Origin: Dermacentor variabilis
Taxonomy: Eukaryota > Arthropoda > Arachnida > Ixodida > Ixodidae
NCBI RefSeq assembly: GCF_050947875.1
Contig: NC_134572.1
Location: 120,399,105-120,463,104, forward strand
Reading direction: 5' to 3'
DNA: 64,000 nucleotides
Of the stretch, positions 9,757 through 19,325 are shown piece by piece. The notes beneath the pieces are model-generated. The model was not told where the DNA came from. It saw only the letters and a program-made list of their open reading frames with translations, and searched no databases. Numbering within the stretch: the stretch's first letter is position 1; every line of letters starts with the position of its first letter. The translations under genes were made by a program, and so were the position numbers.

Positions 9757-10823
9757 GTATGTGGCCTTTTTAGACATTGCAGGAGCTTACGACAACGTAG
9801 ACCACAACATTTTGTGGGATATTCTGGAAGGGGAAGGCTTAGGCAACGATTGTCTACATCTTTTGAGAGAGATTTACCTAGAAAATACCGTTTGCGTTCA
9901 ATGGGAAGGGATGAGGAGCGAGGAGAAAGTTCATATCAACAAAGGACTGAGGCAGGGGTGCCCTTTATCCCCGCTGCTGTTTATGATGTACATGATGAGG
10001 ATGGAGAGGGCGCGAGAAAGAAGTAATATCGGATTTAATCTCTCATACAAACAGGCGGGTACATAATAGAGCAGCAACTCCCAGGTTTATATTATGCGAG
10101 CGACATTGTGTTGCAAGCTAACAAGCAAAGTGATTTGCAGCGTCTAGCTAATATCTGTGGACAGGAAGGCAAAAATATAGGTTTGAAATTTAGTGTTAGA
10201 AAATCAGGTGTTATGACATTCAATGAAAACAATGAACAGACAGTGGAGATACAGGGCCAAGAAATACCTCGGGTAACAGAATATAAAAACCTTGGTATAT
10301 GGATAAACGAAGGCAATGGATATATGGAAACACAGGAAAAACCCATAACAGTAAAGGGGAAGACAAATGCAGCCATAGCGAAGCATCCAGCGCTATGGGG
10401 ATAAATAGGTACGAGGTCCTCCGAGGTATGTGGAAAGGTGTAATGGTTCTAGGACTTACTTTTGGAAATGCGGTTGCTTGCTTTAAATCAGGGGTACAAT
10501 CAGGACTCGACGGGAACCAAAGGTCAGTGGGTCGCCTCGCATTGGGCGCTCACGCGAAGACTACAAATGAAGCTGTGCAGGATGATATGGGCTGGACTAG
10601 TTTTGAAGTGAGGGAAGCTCGCAGTAAAATTGAGTATGGAGAACGGCTGAGGAATATGGAAGAAAGTAAATGGTCTGGGAGAGTGTTCAGGTATCTGTAC
10701 AGGAAAAATATTGATTCACAGTGGGGGCAAAAAACTAGGAAACTTACCAGCAAGTATGCGGACTGTAGGGTGGGAAAACAGCAACAAAGAAGACCAAGCG
10801 GAAAGTCAGAGAGGCTGAAATAA
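9757..10823 (+). pseudogene. LINE RT core and thumb, copy B
   Basis: This part starts inside motif A (VAFLDIAGAYDNVDHN), continues through motif B (GLRQGCPLSPLLFMMY), a stop near 10064 and motif C, read as YYASDIVLQANK: Asp to Ser in the catalytic pair. The thumb and connection region follow to 10823 (EYKNLGIWINEGNGYMETQ, RYEVLRGMWKGVMVLGLTF, LGAHAKTTNEAVQDDMGW). Motifs 5' of A are absent because the LTR junction replaced them. Confidence 0.8.
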
Positions 10824-11401
10824 TCTCATGGGTGGCGGCAATGGAAAAGAAACCTGCCATGAGTAACTACCTAAGAGGAAAAAACGAAATCAGGAAAGAA
10901 ACCATTTATGATAACTCAAAGAGAAGCTCATTACTATTCGAAGCGAGAACAGGATGCCTTTGAACACGCACCTATAAAGCGAGATACAAGAAGGAAGAAG
11001 AAGCATGGGCTTGCTGCGGTAAAGCTAGGGAAACGACGGAGCATGTTTTATTAGAATGTGAAGACGTCTACCGAGCGGTCGATTTAGGTACCACTGGCCT
11101 CCTTGAAGCCCTTGGGTTCAGCGGGAGCAGTGGTAAAGCAAACATGTCCGCAATAGACATTAGTAAGAGGCGGTTGGAGGATTGGTGGAAGAAAAGTAGG
11201 GAAACGACAAAAGACGGAGACGTACAAAAGCACAGTTCGAATAGGGGATCAGAAAATTTGGGCGTGGTAGTTCATAGTGTTTTTTTTATTTTTTCCTTGT
11301 TTAACCTAGGTAGGACATTAGGAAGTATAGTAGCAAGAGCTTGGTGGCGCAGCCCACCACGCCGTTTCAAAGGGCACGCTCACAACATCCATCCATCCAT
11401 C
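10824..11401 (+). pseudogene. LINE ORF2 C-terminal Cys/His tail and 3' UTR
   Basis: The broken frame contains a CCHC-like tail (ACCGKARETTEHVLLECED near 11010-11065) of the kind found at the end of CR1/L2-group ORF2 proteins, then KRRLEDWWKKSRE near 11168-11206. The 3' end has ggtggcgcagcccaccacg, a stem-forming sequence, and an (ATCC)n tail. The (ATCC)n repeat marks the end of the element against the host LINE. Confidence 0.7.
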
Positions 11402-12975
11402 AATCGTGTCCATCGCCTACAGCGAGGCGTTGGACACTGGCTCTTGTGAGCAATTTGTTGGACGAGTGGCTCGCTTCTCAAGGGATGAGGCCATTGAGGC
11501 CATTGAAGCCCCCAGCCCGGAGGTCGATTGCACCTTCTGCTGGGGCGGCGGAGTAGCGCAAGCTGCGGCCACCATGGGGACACATGGCGTCACTGGCGGC
11601 TCACTGCATATGCGCCGTACAGGCCGCTATTTTGTAGCGATGCCTTATGCCTTATTCTATGCCATTCTTATCATCCACCACACACGGCCAGCCGTCGCTC
11701 TGACCACTGGCCAAGCGCGAAAAGCGTGAAAGAGCATAGAATCCGAAAAGGCATCGCCGGAAATTGCCGGTCCAGTCTCTGGAAGCCGTTGCGTCGCCAC
11801 TCCCTGGTTCGTCACATCGGCAAAGCTGTTCTTGGGCAGGTATTACACCTGCCTGCGTGCGTCCTTGGATGAAGATATTTTTCTTTTGCTTTGATTGTGA
11901 CAATTTGTTTTTATTTTTTTCCATGACGGGAGCCAACGAGAGTACGCGGCGTGCTCGGGCAGCACACTTTAACCGAATGTCAGAATAAGATGCTTAGTCC
12001 GTATTTTTTTAAGGTCATGCCTCCTTCTTTATTGGTTTTACACTGATCCCATTCTCTTTCACTCCTGCCTTCAAATAGCTCAGCCTCTGTCAGATCAATC
12101 ATGTCAGTATCGGATACGACATCTCGGCTGGTGTTCATGGTACGATGCGGGGTCACATTCACTGGAAACTCCACAAAAGACACAAGATTCAGCAGCTTTT
12201 CAGACATAGCCTTATCTTGGAGTTCTAGAAGGGGATCTCCACTACCTAGTTGCAAGCTTTAGAGCCTTGGCCTAGAACTTCAGTCAGTTATTTTGAAACC
12301 AGAATAGGAGAGATTTTCGCTCAATTTACGGTTTTTTCGTAGTGTAAATAAAATCTTGCAAAATTCTCACTTTGACAGCCAAAAAACCTAAATACTTCTT
12401 TGGTGCGCCTTCGTTCCTGAGGGTAGGTATTTGGGGAAAAGAACTTGCCATAAATATATGCGGAATTTTCGGCAGCACCGGCACCCACCCACCATGGAGC
12501 ACAACAAGGGGACACTGCAGGGCCCTGGAAAGAAGGGTCTTGCATACGCTAGCTGTACGACACTACTACAACCACATCTGTTATAACCAATGTTGGCTAT
12601 CCCACACAAGGTTAACCCTTGGTGTCTGGAGAAAGTGCAAAAGGAAGCCAAGAGAACGATAGAAAGTAAAAGAAAGACAAAGATTAGAGAGGAGGATAGG
12701 AAAAGGCAACCACCGGTTTCCCTCGGGTGGGTCAGTTCGCGGATCCCGTCTACGTGAAGCAGAGGTCAAAGAAATGGGTTGCATCCGCCGGCGGGTCTTA
12801 AAGGTCCAAACGCTAAGCATCGGCTCAACCACCAGCATACCATCCCCTTTTCCCCGGACACGGCTAAGCGACGCATGGTTAAACGCGGCAGGGGCCAACC
12901 CTCCTGCGCCGTGTAGGTTGAGCCGCAGCGCACCAAATGCCTACCGCCGCAGACGCTCCTGCGGGGTAGTAGCCT
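11402..12975 (-). pseudogene. I-like LINE: 5' UTR and ORF1 (gag-like), zinc-knuckle region deleted
   Basis: Read on -, the 5' UTR lies at about 12560-12975 and is shared with 55990-56400. ORF1 follows with the conserved block VNVTPHRTMNTSRDVVSDTD and LTEAELFEG (12075-12180), then KKYGLSILF, HAAYSRWLPSWKK (11905-11945), a Pro/Ala-rich stretch and NASLxAMDT at the break. Compared with 38.1-39.1 kb, the CFKCQRFGHSPQSC zinc-knuckle segment between ILTFG and HAAYS is missing, an internal deletion of roughly 150-200 bp. Multiple frameshifts. ORF1 proteins of this type are RNA chaperones. Confidence 0.75.
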
Positions 12976-12984
12976 TTTGTGACA

Positions 12985-13790
12985 TCTGCTTTTTCTAATG
13001 TATGTACATACATTAATGACTACCCTCTAACATTTTATCCTTCATGCGACTATTTGCCAATGATTGGAACATATAGAGCTATCAAAAGTGCCGGTAAATA
13101 CACCTGCCTTCAAAACAAGCTTAACCGAATGTATTCCTGTTGTAACTATTGTTAATGACCCTAAACTCTTCAATGGGCAAAAAAGTCTCGTTTTCTTGTA
13201 AGCACTCAAATTCTAAATTTTCCTACTCAATAACCGACCTCTAGTGCTCGGGCACAGTCATGGACGTGCTTGGGCTTAAATCCGACGTCTAGTCTTTCAT
13301 GGAAAACCCATATCATGAGCATATGTGCTAGGGAATGCCAAACACTAGGTTATTTACATCGAAACCAAAGTCACTCACCTGCCAGCACGCGCAAATTACC
13401 TTATGTAACCTTCGTTCGCCCGCAGCTTGAATTCGCCTCGTCAACCTCCTCACCTCATAGAGATTACCTAATTTCAATGCTAGATGCAGTACAAAATAGA
13501 GCCGCCAGATTTATTTCATCCAACTACGACTGGCACTCCAGTGTCAGTCGAATTCAAGTAGCCTTGATTCCATCACTAAGTGTGAAACGTTCCGAGAGAA
13601 TTTGTTCTCTCACTTCATGTAGAGTTATGTGTTCAGTATTACATATATCTTTTATAGCGATTAATAACGTCCCGTTCTTCTTGTTTATGCAGTATGTAAT
13701 TTTGTTGTCCTTATTCCTCCATCAATGTTCGGATTGGAACCTGTGGTGTACGAGTATTAGTAAATAAACATAAATAAACATGAAAGGGAT
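12985..13790 (+). pseudogene. CR1/L2-like LINE RT, C-terminal half of a split copy
   Basis: On + a degraded RT resumes near YINDYPLTFYPSCDY (12995-13060), and continues as an open 165-codon frame at 13270-13767: GLNPTSSLSWKTHIMSICA, LGYLHRNQSHSPASTRKLPYV, FVRPQLEFAS and LDAVQNRAARFISSNYDWHSS. These are the connection and thumb blocks of CR1/L2-group RTs. It fits as the continuation of 1785-2107. The end near 13790 is fuzzy. Confidence 0.7.
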
Positions 13791-14080
13791 CAGCCATCTC
13801 GGCTCACTCTTGCCTTGCACCTGCAAAAGATTAGCTTCACGATACGACGCATGGAGTGAGCATGCTCTCAGCAGCGCGAAAAGCCAAGCATTCATGGCCG
13901 GGCTAAAGTTCTCAATGTTTGGCATTTGATACTCGACATTGAATATTGAATCCTCCTCACCCTCCCCTTCCCGTTATGGTTCCTGCCGTGTTGTGTATTT
14001 TATTGCGAAAGCAATACTGCCCGCACTTTCGGCCCATCGGTGGTCGTGGCGCCTCCTTAGACGGCTGCGCGTCACGTGAC
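13791..14080. other. No recognisable gene
   Basis: Short non-coding interval between a LINE end and a GC-rich tandem repeat. I see nothing assignable. Confidence 0.5.
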
Positions 14081-14300
14081 GGTGTGACGTCACGCCAGAC
14101 CGAGAGACGGGGACCCAGCTCGCGGCATCGATGGTGGAGGTGAAGTCTTGCGCGCCACTGCTGCGGCGCTACCGAGAGAGGGCGCTCGCTGGTGTGACGC
14201 CACGCCAGACCGAGAGACGGGGCCCCAGCTCGTGGCATCGATGGTGGAGGCGAAGCCTTGCGCGCCGCTGCTGCGGCGCTACCGAGGGAGGGCGCTCGCT
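14081..14300. repeat. Two-unit 110-bp GC-rich tandem repeat
   Basis: Units 14081-14190 and 14191-14300 both start ggtgtgacg(t/c)cacgccag and run exactly 110 bp, differing at a handful of bases. The start of a third unit (ggtgtgacgtcacgtt) follows at 14301 and then diverges. The tgacgtca core at the unit starts is a CRE-like palindrome. A TATA-like ggataaatgg lies near 14322. Confidence 0.85.
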
Positions 14301-15185
14301 GGTGTGACGTCACGTTAGGAGGATAAATGGGGCTACAGCTCGGCTCCTCGCAGTGGTCGACGCGCTGCCTTGCGCTATGTCGGATGATGTATAGCCATAA
14401 GTTTAACGAAGGGCGACCATGTCCACGCCATCAGCCGAACCAAGGCGCAGCCAAGGGTATTGCTTTCGCTATCTTCCAGGCTTAACGAAGCTAAGCCTTC
14501 AGCCAATTTTTTTAGTTTTGGCGATACTATCACACGCGAGAGCGAAAGCCGTGGTTGAGGACGAAAGCAGCCGAGCACCGTCGCGCCTAAAGTGCGTTTT
14601 TATTTATTTTTTGTTTCGCAAACAAAGTGTCGGTGGGCTCGCTACGCTAGCATCCGCGCCTCCTGTTCTAAAGCTGTCTCCTTCGGGAGAGAGGTCCCTC
14701 AAAAGATTCCTGAAACTGCTTTTGTGTACACCTGGTAATAGAGGACGTCTCAAAAGGAATGTTTTCTCATGGGAGTTTTGCGCGAGTGCTTAAACATTAC
14801 CCTCCTCTGAGTCCGCGGCGTTCTCCTTCAATTTTTACATCGGAAGGTCATCGCTATAAACTGCCCCCTTAGCGCGGTGACGCAAGTGTTGCCTTCCGCT
14901 TTATTTGAACCCGCTATGTTCTCGCGTCTCTTCCCTAAGCAGTTTTTTCTCGATAACAGGAGCAAACCTTCACGAAGAACGATAAACGTTAATTCAAATA
15001 AACATATAAGTGCATGATTGTGTGATATTTGTTTTATTTTCGTATTTAATTTGATTTGCATTTATCTACAGCCCCCCTGGTCATCCACCTTCAGAATGGA
15101 ATGGTTTCGAATTTTATTTCATTTTGTTGTGTCAATATTTAGGGCCGGGTGCAAGAAACTCATGCGAGGATATGTTATCTTGGTA
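14301..15185. other. No recognisable gene
   Basis: GC-rich left end grading into AT-rich sequence. A 124-codon open frame (14419-14793) has no similarity I recognise and low-complexity composition, so I treat it as chance. Confidence 0.45.
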
Positions 15186-15410
15186 TCCGTCCTGATTCCC
15201 AGTGCCTGTGGCGTTTGGCTGCTTAGCTCAACGTCGCAGGTTCGATACCGGACGCAGCGGTCAGGTTACAATGAGGAAGAAAGGCAAAAATGCTCGCCCA
15301 CGCAGATTTAGGTGCACGATAAACAGCAACAATTTTTAAAAATAATTCAGAGTCCCCATATGGCCTGCCGTAGCGTGCTTTTGGCACGTTAAACCCGAGA
15401 AGCCGTTATA
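15186..15410 (+). mobile_element. tRNA-derived SINE
   Basis: The A-box-like ggctgcttagctcaac, B-box-like ggttcgatacc, the downstream atttaggtgcacg(a/t)taaa block and the terminal ggcacgttaaaccc are shared, in inverted orientation, with 29930-30160. Both are diverged copies of one tRNA-derived SINE family. Ends are approximate. Confidence 0.65.
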
Positions 15411-18147
15411 CCTTTTAGTTCAGTCATATTGATATCTGCGGCCGTGTAAGCACCGTGAAATGAGGCTCTACATAACTTTGTGGTACAAGCGCATTTGCCA
15501 CTTACCAGCAATGCCATTGTTGGTGGAGCTTCTGTAGCAGCTGTAAGTTTTGTCGTTCGCACAATGCAAGTCATTCGGGATGGCGGCGTCCCTTATTATT
15601 TCTGCGAAAAAGGAGCGCATCGCGCCGCCTAGTAGCGTGTCTGCTGCATGCGCCTCAGTACATGGTAGAAAAGACATTCAAACATGCTGTAATTGTGTTT
15701 TTAGTACAGAAGGCACCCGAAGAGAAAAATAAAAAGAAGAAAAAAAGTACGTGCGAAACATCGAAACCACAGGGACTCAAACCTATGCACCTCCTATTTA
15801 TTATAAGCTCAGTTGCTATTCTGATGCCACCACTTGCCATCTGTTCTTTTTCTTTCTTACGCTCTCTTAGGTCCAAATGGCAAAGCGAACGTGTTTTGGT
15901 TATTGAGGATAGAGGCGCGAAAAAAAGGAATTGGCGCCGTGCTTAAAGAAGGGAGTGTAGCTCTTCTACTTAAATGCTGTAAACATGCGCTGCCTCACAC
16001 CTCAGCCAGACAAACACCAGCCACGTGGTCGGTAGCGGCATGGTCACGTGTCCCCATACGCGCCACTATCTCCTTTCCTCCTTGCCCGTTTCTTTCTGTC
16101 ACATGTGTTCTAGCATCGGCGGAAATCAAAACACGCTGTCGGGCAGCCTTTATCCGATTTAAATATGTGAAAGCACGACCGGCGCTTTGGTTCTTGCTTT
16201 GTTTTTATCTCTTCCCTGTAGAAATCATCTGTCTGCACTCAGCATCTCAGGGATATTGGAGTTAAACTGATCTGCAGCATCGAACATTTTATAGCATGAT
16301 ATTTGAAACGAAACAAGCACAAAACAGATAGTATCAGCCAGAGTGAGAGCAGCAATCATGCGCTCACGTGTCCCACCCAAATGCGACCCAAAGAAAAAGC
16401 CGAGCCTGCAAGCGTTTTCCAGGTGGGTTCTTTGAGTGGAACCTACATCCGGAATCGGTTTTATTCAGCATTAGATATTCGACTCTAATATGGGCAGCGT
16501 GTGGTTTTACAGCACGGCTCTTTTAAGGGTCGATAAATTTTTTTTCCAACAGATGGATGAAATGAAACCGTGCTTCAAAGGACCACCTAGCTCGAATTTT
16601 TGAACGTCTCTGGTTTGTAACCAAAGGCCATACTATAAGAAGCTCTACGAAGAAGCATAGTGCCCAAGGGAAAAATAGACATTCGACAACCAACGAACAA
16701 AGGCTTCGTACTCGTCAGGCAATCATTGGTAGTAGTTGAGGAAAGCAACCATCGCCTATGTTCTCTATTTGAATGCATATTTGTTTTTATAGAACGAGAT
16801 GAAAAATCCTGGACTCCAAACTAGAGTAGGGGAACAAGAAACCCATTCTTTATATCTCTTCCATGTGGATTATTTATGTTTCTGACTAAAACATTATCAT
16901 TGTAAGCCGCTCCATGAAATGAAAGCTCTGTTGGATATTCTAGAGTCCCCTCTCTTTTCTAGAAAAGAAATTCAGCAACGCAGAAACTGAGGCATGTGCT
17001 TAAATCATAATGGTAACGCTCTAACTGCAAGGTAACACCAGCTCTCGTTTGCATATGTTCTTTATGTACTTGTTTCAGGCTGAAAGTGAATAATATAATA
17101 TTATTGCAGCCCTTTAACTTGAAAATATTGCCGTGCCTTGGACAGCAGATTTATGAATTGTGAGCATTACCTCAGAAAATGTGACCGCACTAAGAGAATA
17201 GGTCTAGGCTCTGTTGCAATCGAAATGAGCTTTTTATCTGCGCCGCTTTAGCTATAAACTGTCTGTCACGTTCCAAAGCCATCAAGAGGTAGAGGTGGGA
17301 CTCACTAGCCTGGTGCGAACATCGCCAAGGAAGGCTCTGTCATTGCCGTCGCTTTACCACACCCTGTGGCACCACCTTCTACACCGTCTGAGGGCACCAC
17401 GTTCATCGTTGCTAAGTGGCTCTGCTGCAATGATTGCGCCATTTGCCGATTATGGACTTATTAAACAAGGAGCTAGCTCCTGTGCACGTTCATTTGCATT
17501 TGCAAAAGAGTGAATGCGAGGGAAGCAGGCGCACTAAACGACAAAACCTGCCGAGAATCACGGTCACATGTTCATCAGTCTCCTGTTCAGCAGAGGCACA
17601 AAGCATAGCCGGAAAGCTTTTTCCGTGAAATCACCTTTAAAACCACGGCTTCGTCATGCATTGGAACAACCAATTCCCGATGAGGTTGAGCCTGAGTTAA
17701 AATACCCACTTTTATGTATTAACAGAAACACGGTAACTTTCTTTCAATGACTACGACTAGGTGCTTCCTTCATGAACCATTTCCTACATGGAATTGGTAG
17801 CCCTCAATCCTCTACATATTGTCCCGGCGAACTTTAAACTATAAGGACACCTCGCACACTGTCCACTTGTCCGCTTTAGGCCCCTCTTTGGCAAGAAATG
17901 GTCGTCGAGCTTAGAGTGATGTGGAATGGCATGTTTTTTAAAATTTTTTTTTCGGAAATATCTACGGACCCAGACCTTTCCTGCACAGGCATGAGGTGCT
18001 GTGCGGAATGTTTTCATTACGTATTTTCAATGTAGTACCAGTGTGCATGCTTTGGACTAATCATTTTCTTTTTACGTAATGCTAAGTGTGAATTCACATT
18101 CCTGAATTTTCCTTTATTACATTTTCGTGTCTTTTAGTGCTTAATAT
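15411..18147. other. No recognisable gene
   Basis: Scattered frames of 60-143 codons on both strands, none with a family motif or consistent coding bias that I can see. I find no recognisable element here. Confidence 0.45.
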
Positions 18148-18305
18148 TGTGACGCAGCAGTTATCACGACGTTTATTCCGCGTCAAAGACTGGGCGAACC
18201 GACCGCGCCCACAGCACGGATAACACTCGAGAGACAGCCCCACAAGCGATGATGAAGAAGAACCCCATATGAACCCCACATGATGATGATCATGTACAGA
18301 TGACA
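18148..18305 (-). mobile_element. Short solo-LTR-like element
   Basis: The 158-bp segment starts TGTGACGCAG and ends AGATGACA (TG...CA). On - it contains a polyadenylation-like AATAAA near the 3' end (gcggaataaacgtc) and a cgcccagtc block resembling Gypsy-type LTR ends. No matching target duplication is evident (atat versus aaga). The boundaries are plausible but unproven. Confidence 0.5.
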
Positions 18306-18749
18306 AAGAATGGCTTATAAATTAAAATAATTTTTGTCATTAAGAAATTTTTAACCCTTCTCTGACTGACATCGAGAGAACTTCGATACATCCACCGAAT
18401 CTTCGAGCTCCCTCTTGCTAAGCACGGTAAGAAATGCAAGAAGACTGCGGCAATTTGATTTAATGGCACACTAAAGACATAGAGGCTGTCAAATCAATCA
18501 GGAGCGGTCCCCAATAGTGCGCTCATGATCTAAAGTGTGACTCCGAGAAAGAAAAGTCCAGTCATGCAAGTACGTTATATCTATAGAGTGTTAAAAGGGT
18601 AATGCTATACCCTTCGTGAATGCGTATTGTACTATGCGTATTCGCCTAAAATAACTCAATAGTAACAAGCAGTAGCACATAGCGAGTCACTTCAAAAAGG
18701 ACACTTTCGTATGCTCTTAACCTACGGGGGAATGAATGAATTTTTTTTA
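18306..18749. other. No recognisable gene
   Basis: AT-rich non-coding sequence. A fragment ttaatggcacactaaaga near 18462 resembles one end of the TTAA element at 4011, but no partner end was found. Confidence 0.4.
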
Positions 18750-19325
18750 ATTACCAGTGGTCGGTAGCATAATTATTCATGCTTGTCCTTGAGCTGGAAT
18801 ATTCAGATGGGCTTATTGTTAGCGCGGGAAATCAAAACTTGTGTTCAACTAATTAACAATATTTCACTAAATAATGACGTAATTAACGACCTTAGGGCAA
18901 GTATTGCAAATTACGAATTGTAACCAGTGCGTTTGCAAGACTATCCACTTCTACATTCAGGATGAAACCAGTTTCGACATATTATTTCCCTAAGTGCGGG
19001 ACAAAATACATTGGCGTTACGGTTCCTTTTGGGATTCAATGCATAAAAGAGCGTTTTGGCAAGAAAGCTAGAACAACATTTCATTTTTACGGCTAGTTTG
19101 ATGACGCATATCTTCAAACTGGTATCATTTTGGAAATTCATTCTAAGCGGATATGCATTTCAATCTCACCGGTAACAATTCGTAAGTTGTAATATTTGCC
19201 GTAAAGAAATAATTAAAAATGTTATTGGTGAATTTTATTTAGTTGAATATGAGTTTCAATTTCTCGAGCAAGTAATGCCCGTCTCTCTGAATAATCCAGC
19301 TCAATGACTACTATTATGTTGTCTG
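18750..19325. repeat. Long imperfect inverted repeat (foldback/MITE-like)
   Basis: The left arm (about 18760-18930) and right arm (about 19165-19310) are reverse complements with scattered mismatches. For example gagctggaatattcag at the left pairs with the complement of ctgaataatccagctc at the right, and aattacgaattgtaacc pairs with ggtaacaattcgtaagtt. The intervening loop is about 225 bp with no coding motif. The length and arm size fit a foldback-type non-autonomous DNA transposon. Exact termini were not resolved. Confidence 0.75.

Larger units (their letters stand above)
5779..11401 (+). mobile_element. CR1/L2-group LINE with SGNH ORF1 (composite, inserted in I-like LINE)
   Basis: In order on +: an SGNH-type ORF1, an AP-endonuclease, a linker, an RT, a Cys/His tail and a 3' end with an (ATCC)n tail at 11388-11401. 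Flanking agtcgtg (5772-5778) and aatcgtg (11402-11408) look like a 7-bp target duplication with one mismatch, and both flanks are the same ORF1 of the I-like LINE. The copy is interrupted by an RTE fragment (7065-7582) and rearranged around a solo LTR (9334-9756). The frames are broken throughout, so it is inactive. Confidence 0.75.

Noticed and set aside
14419..14793. 124-codon open frame on + as a small gene
   Set aside because: No motif, an opposing frame of similar quality, and position beside a GC-rich tandem repeat.
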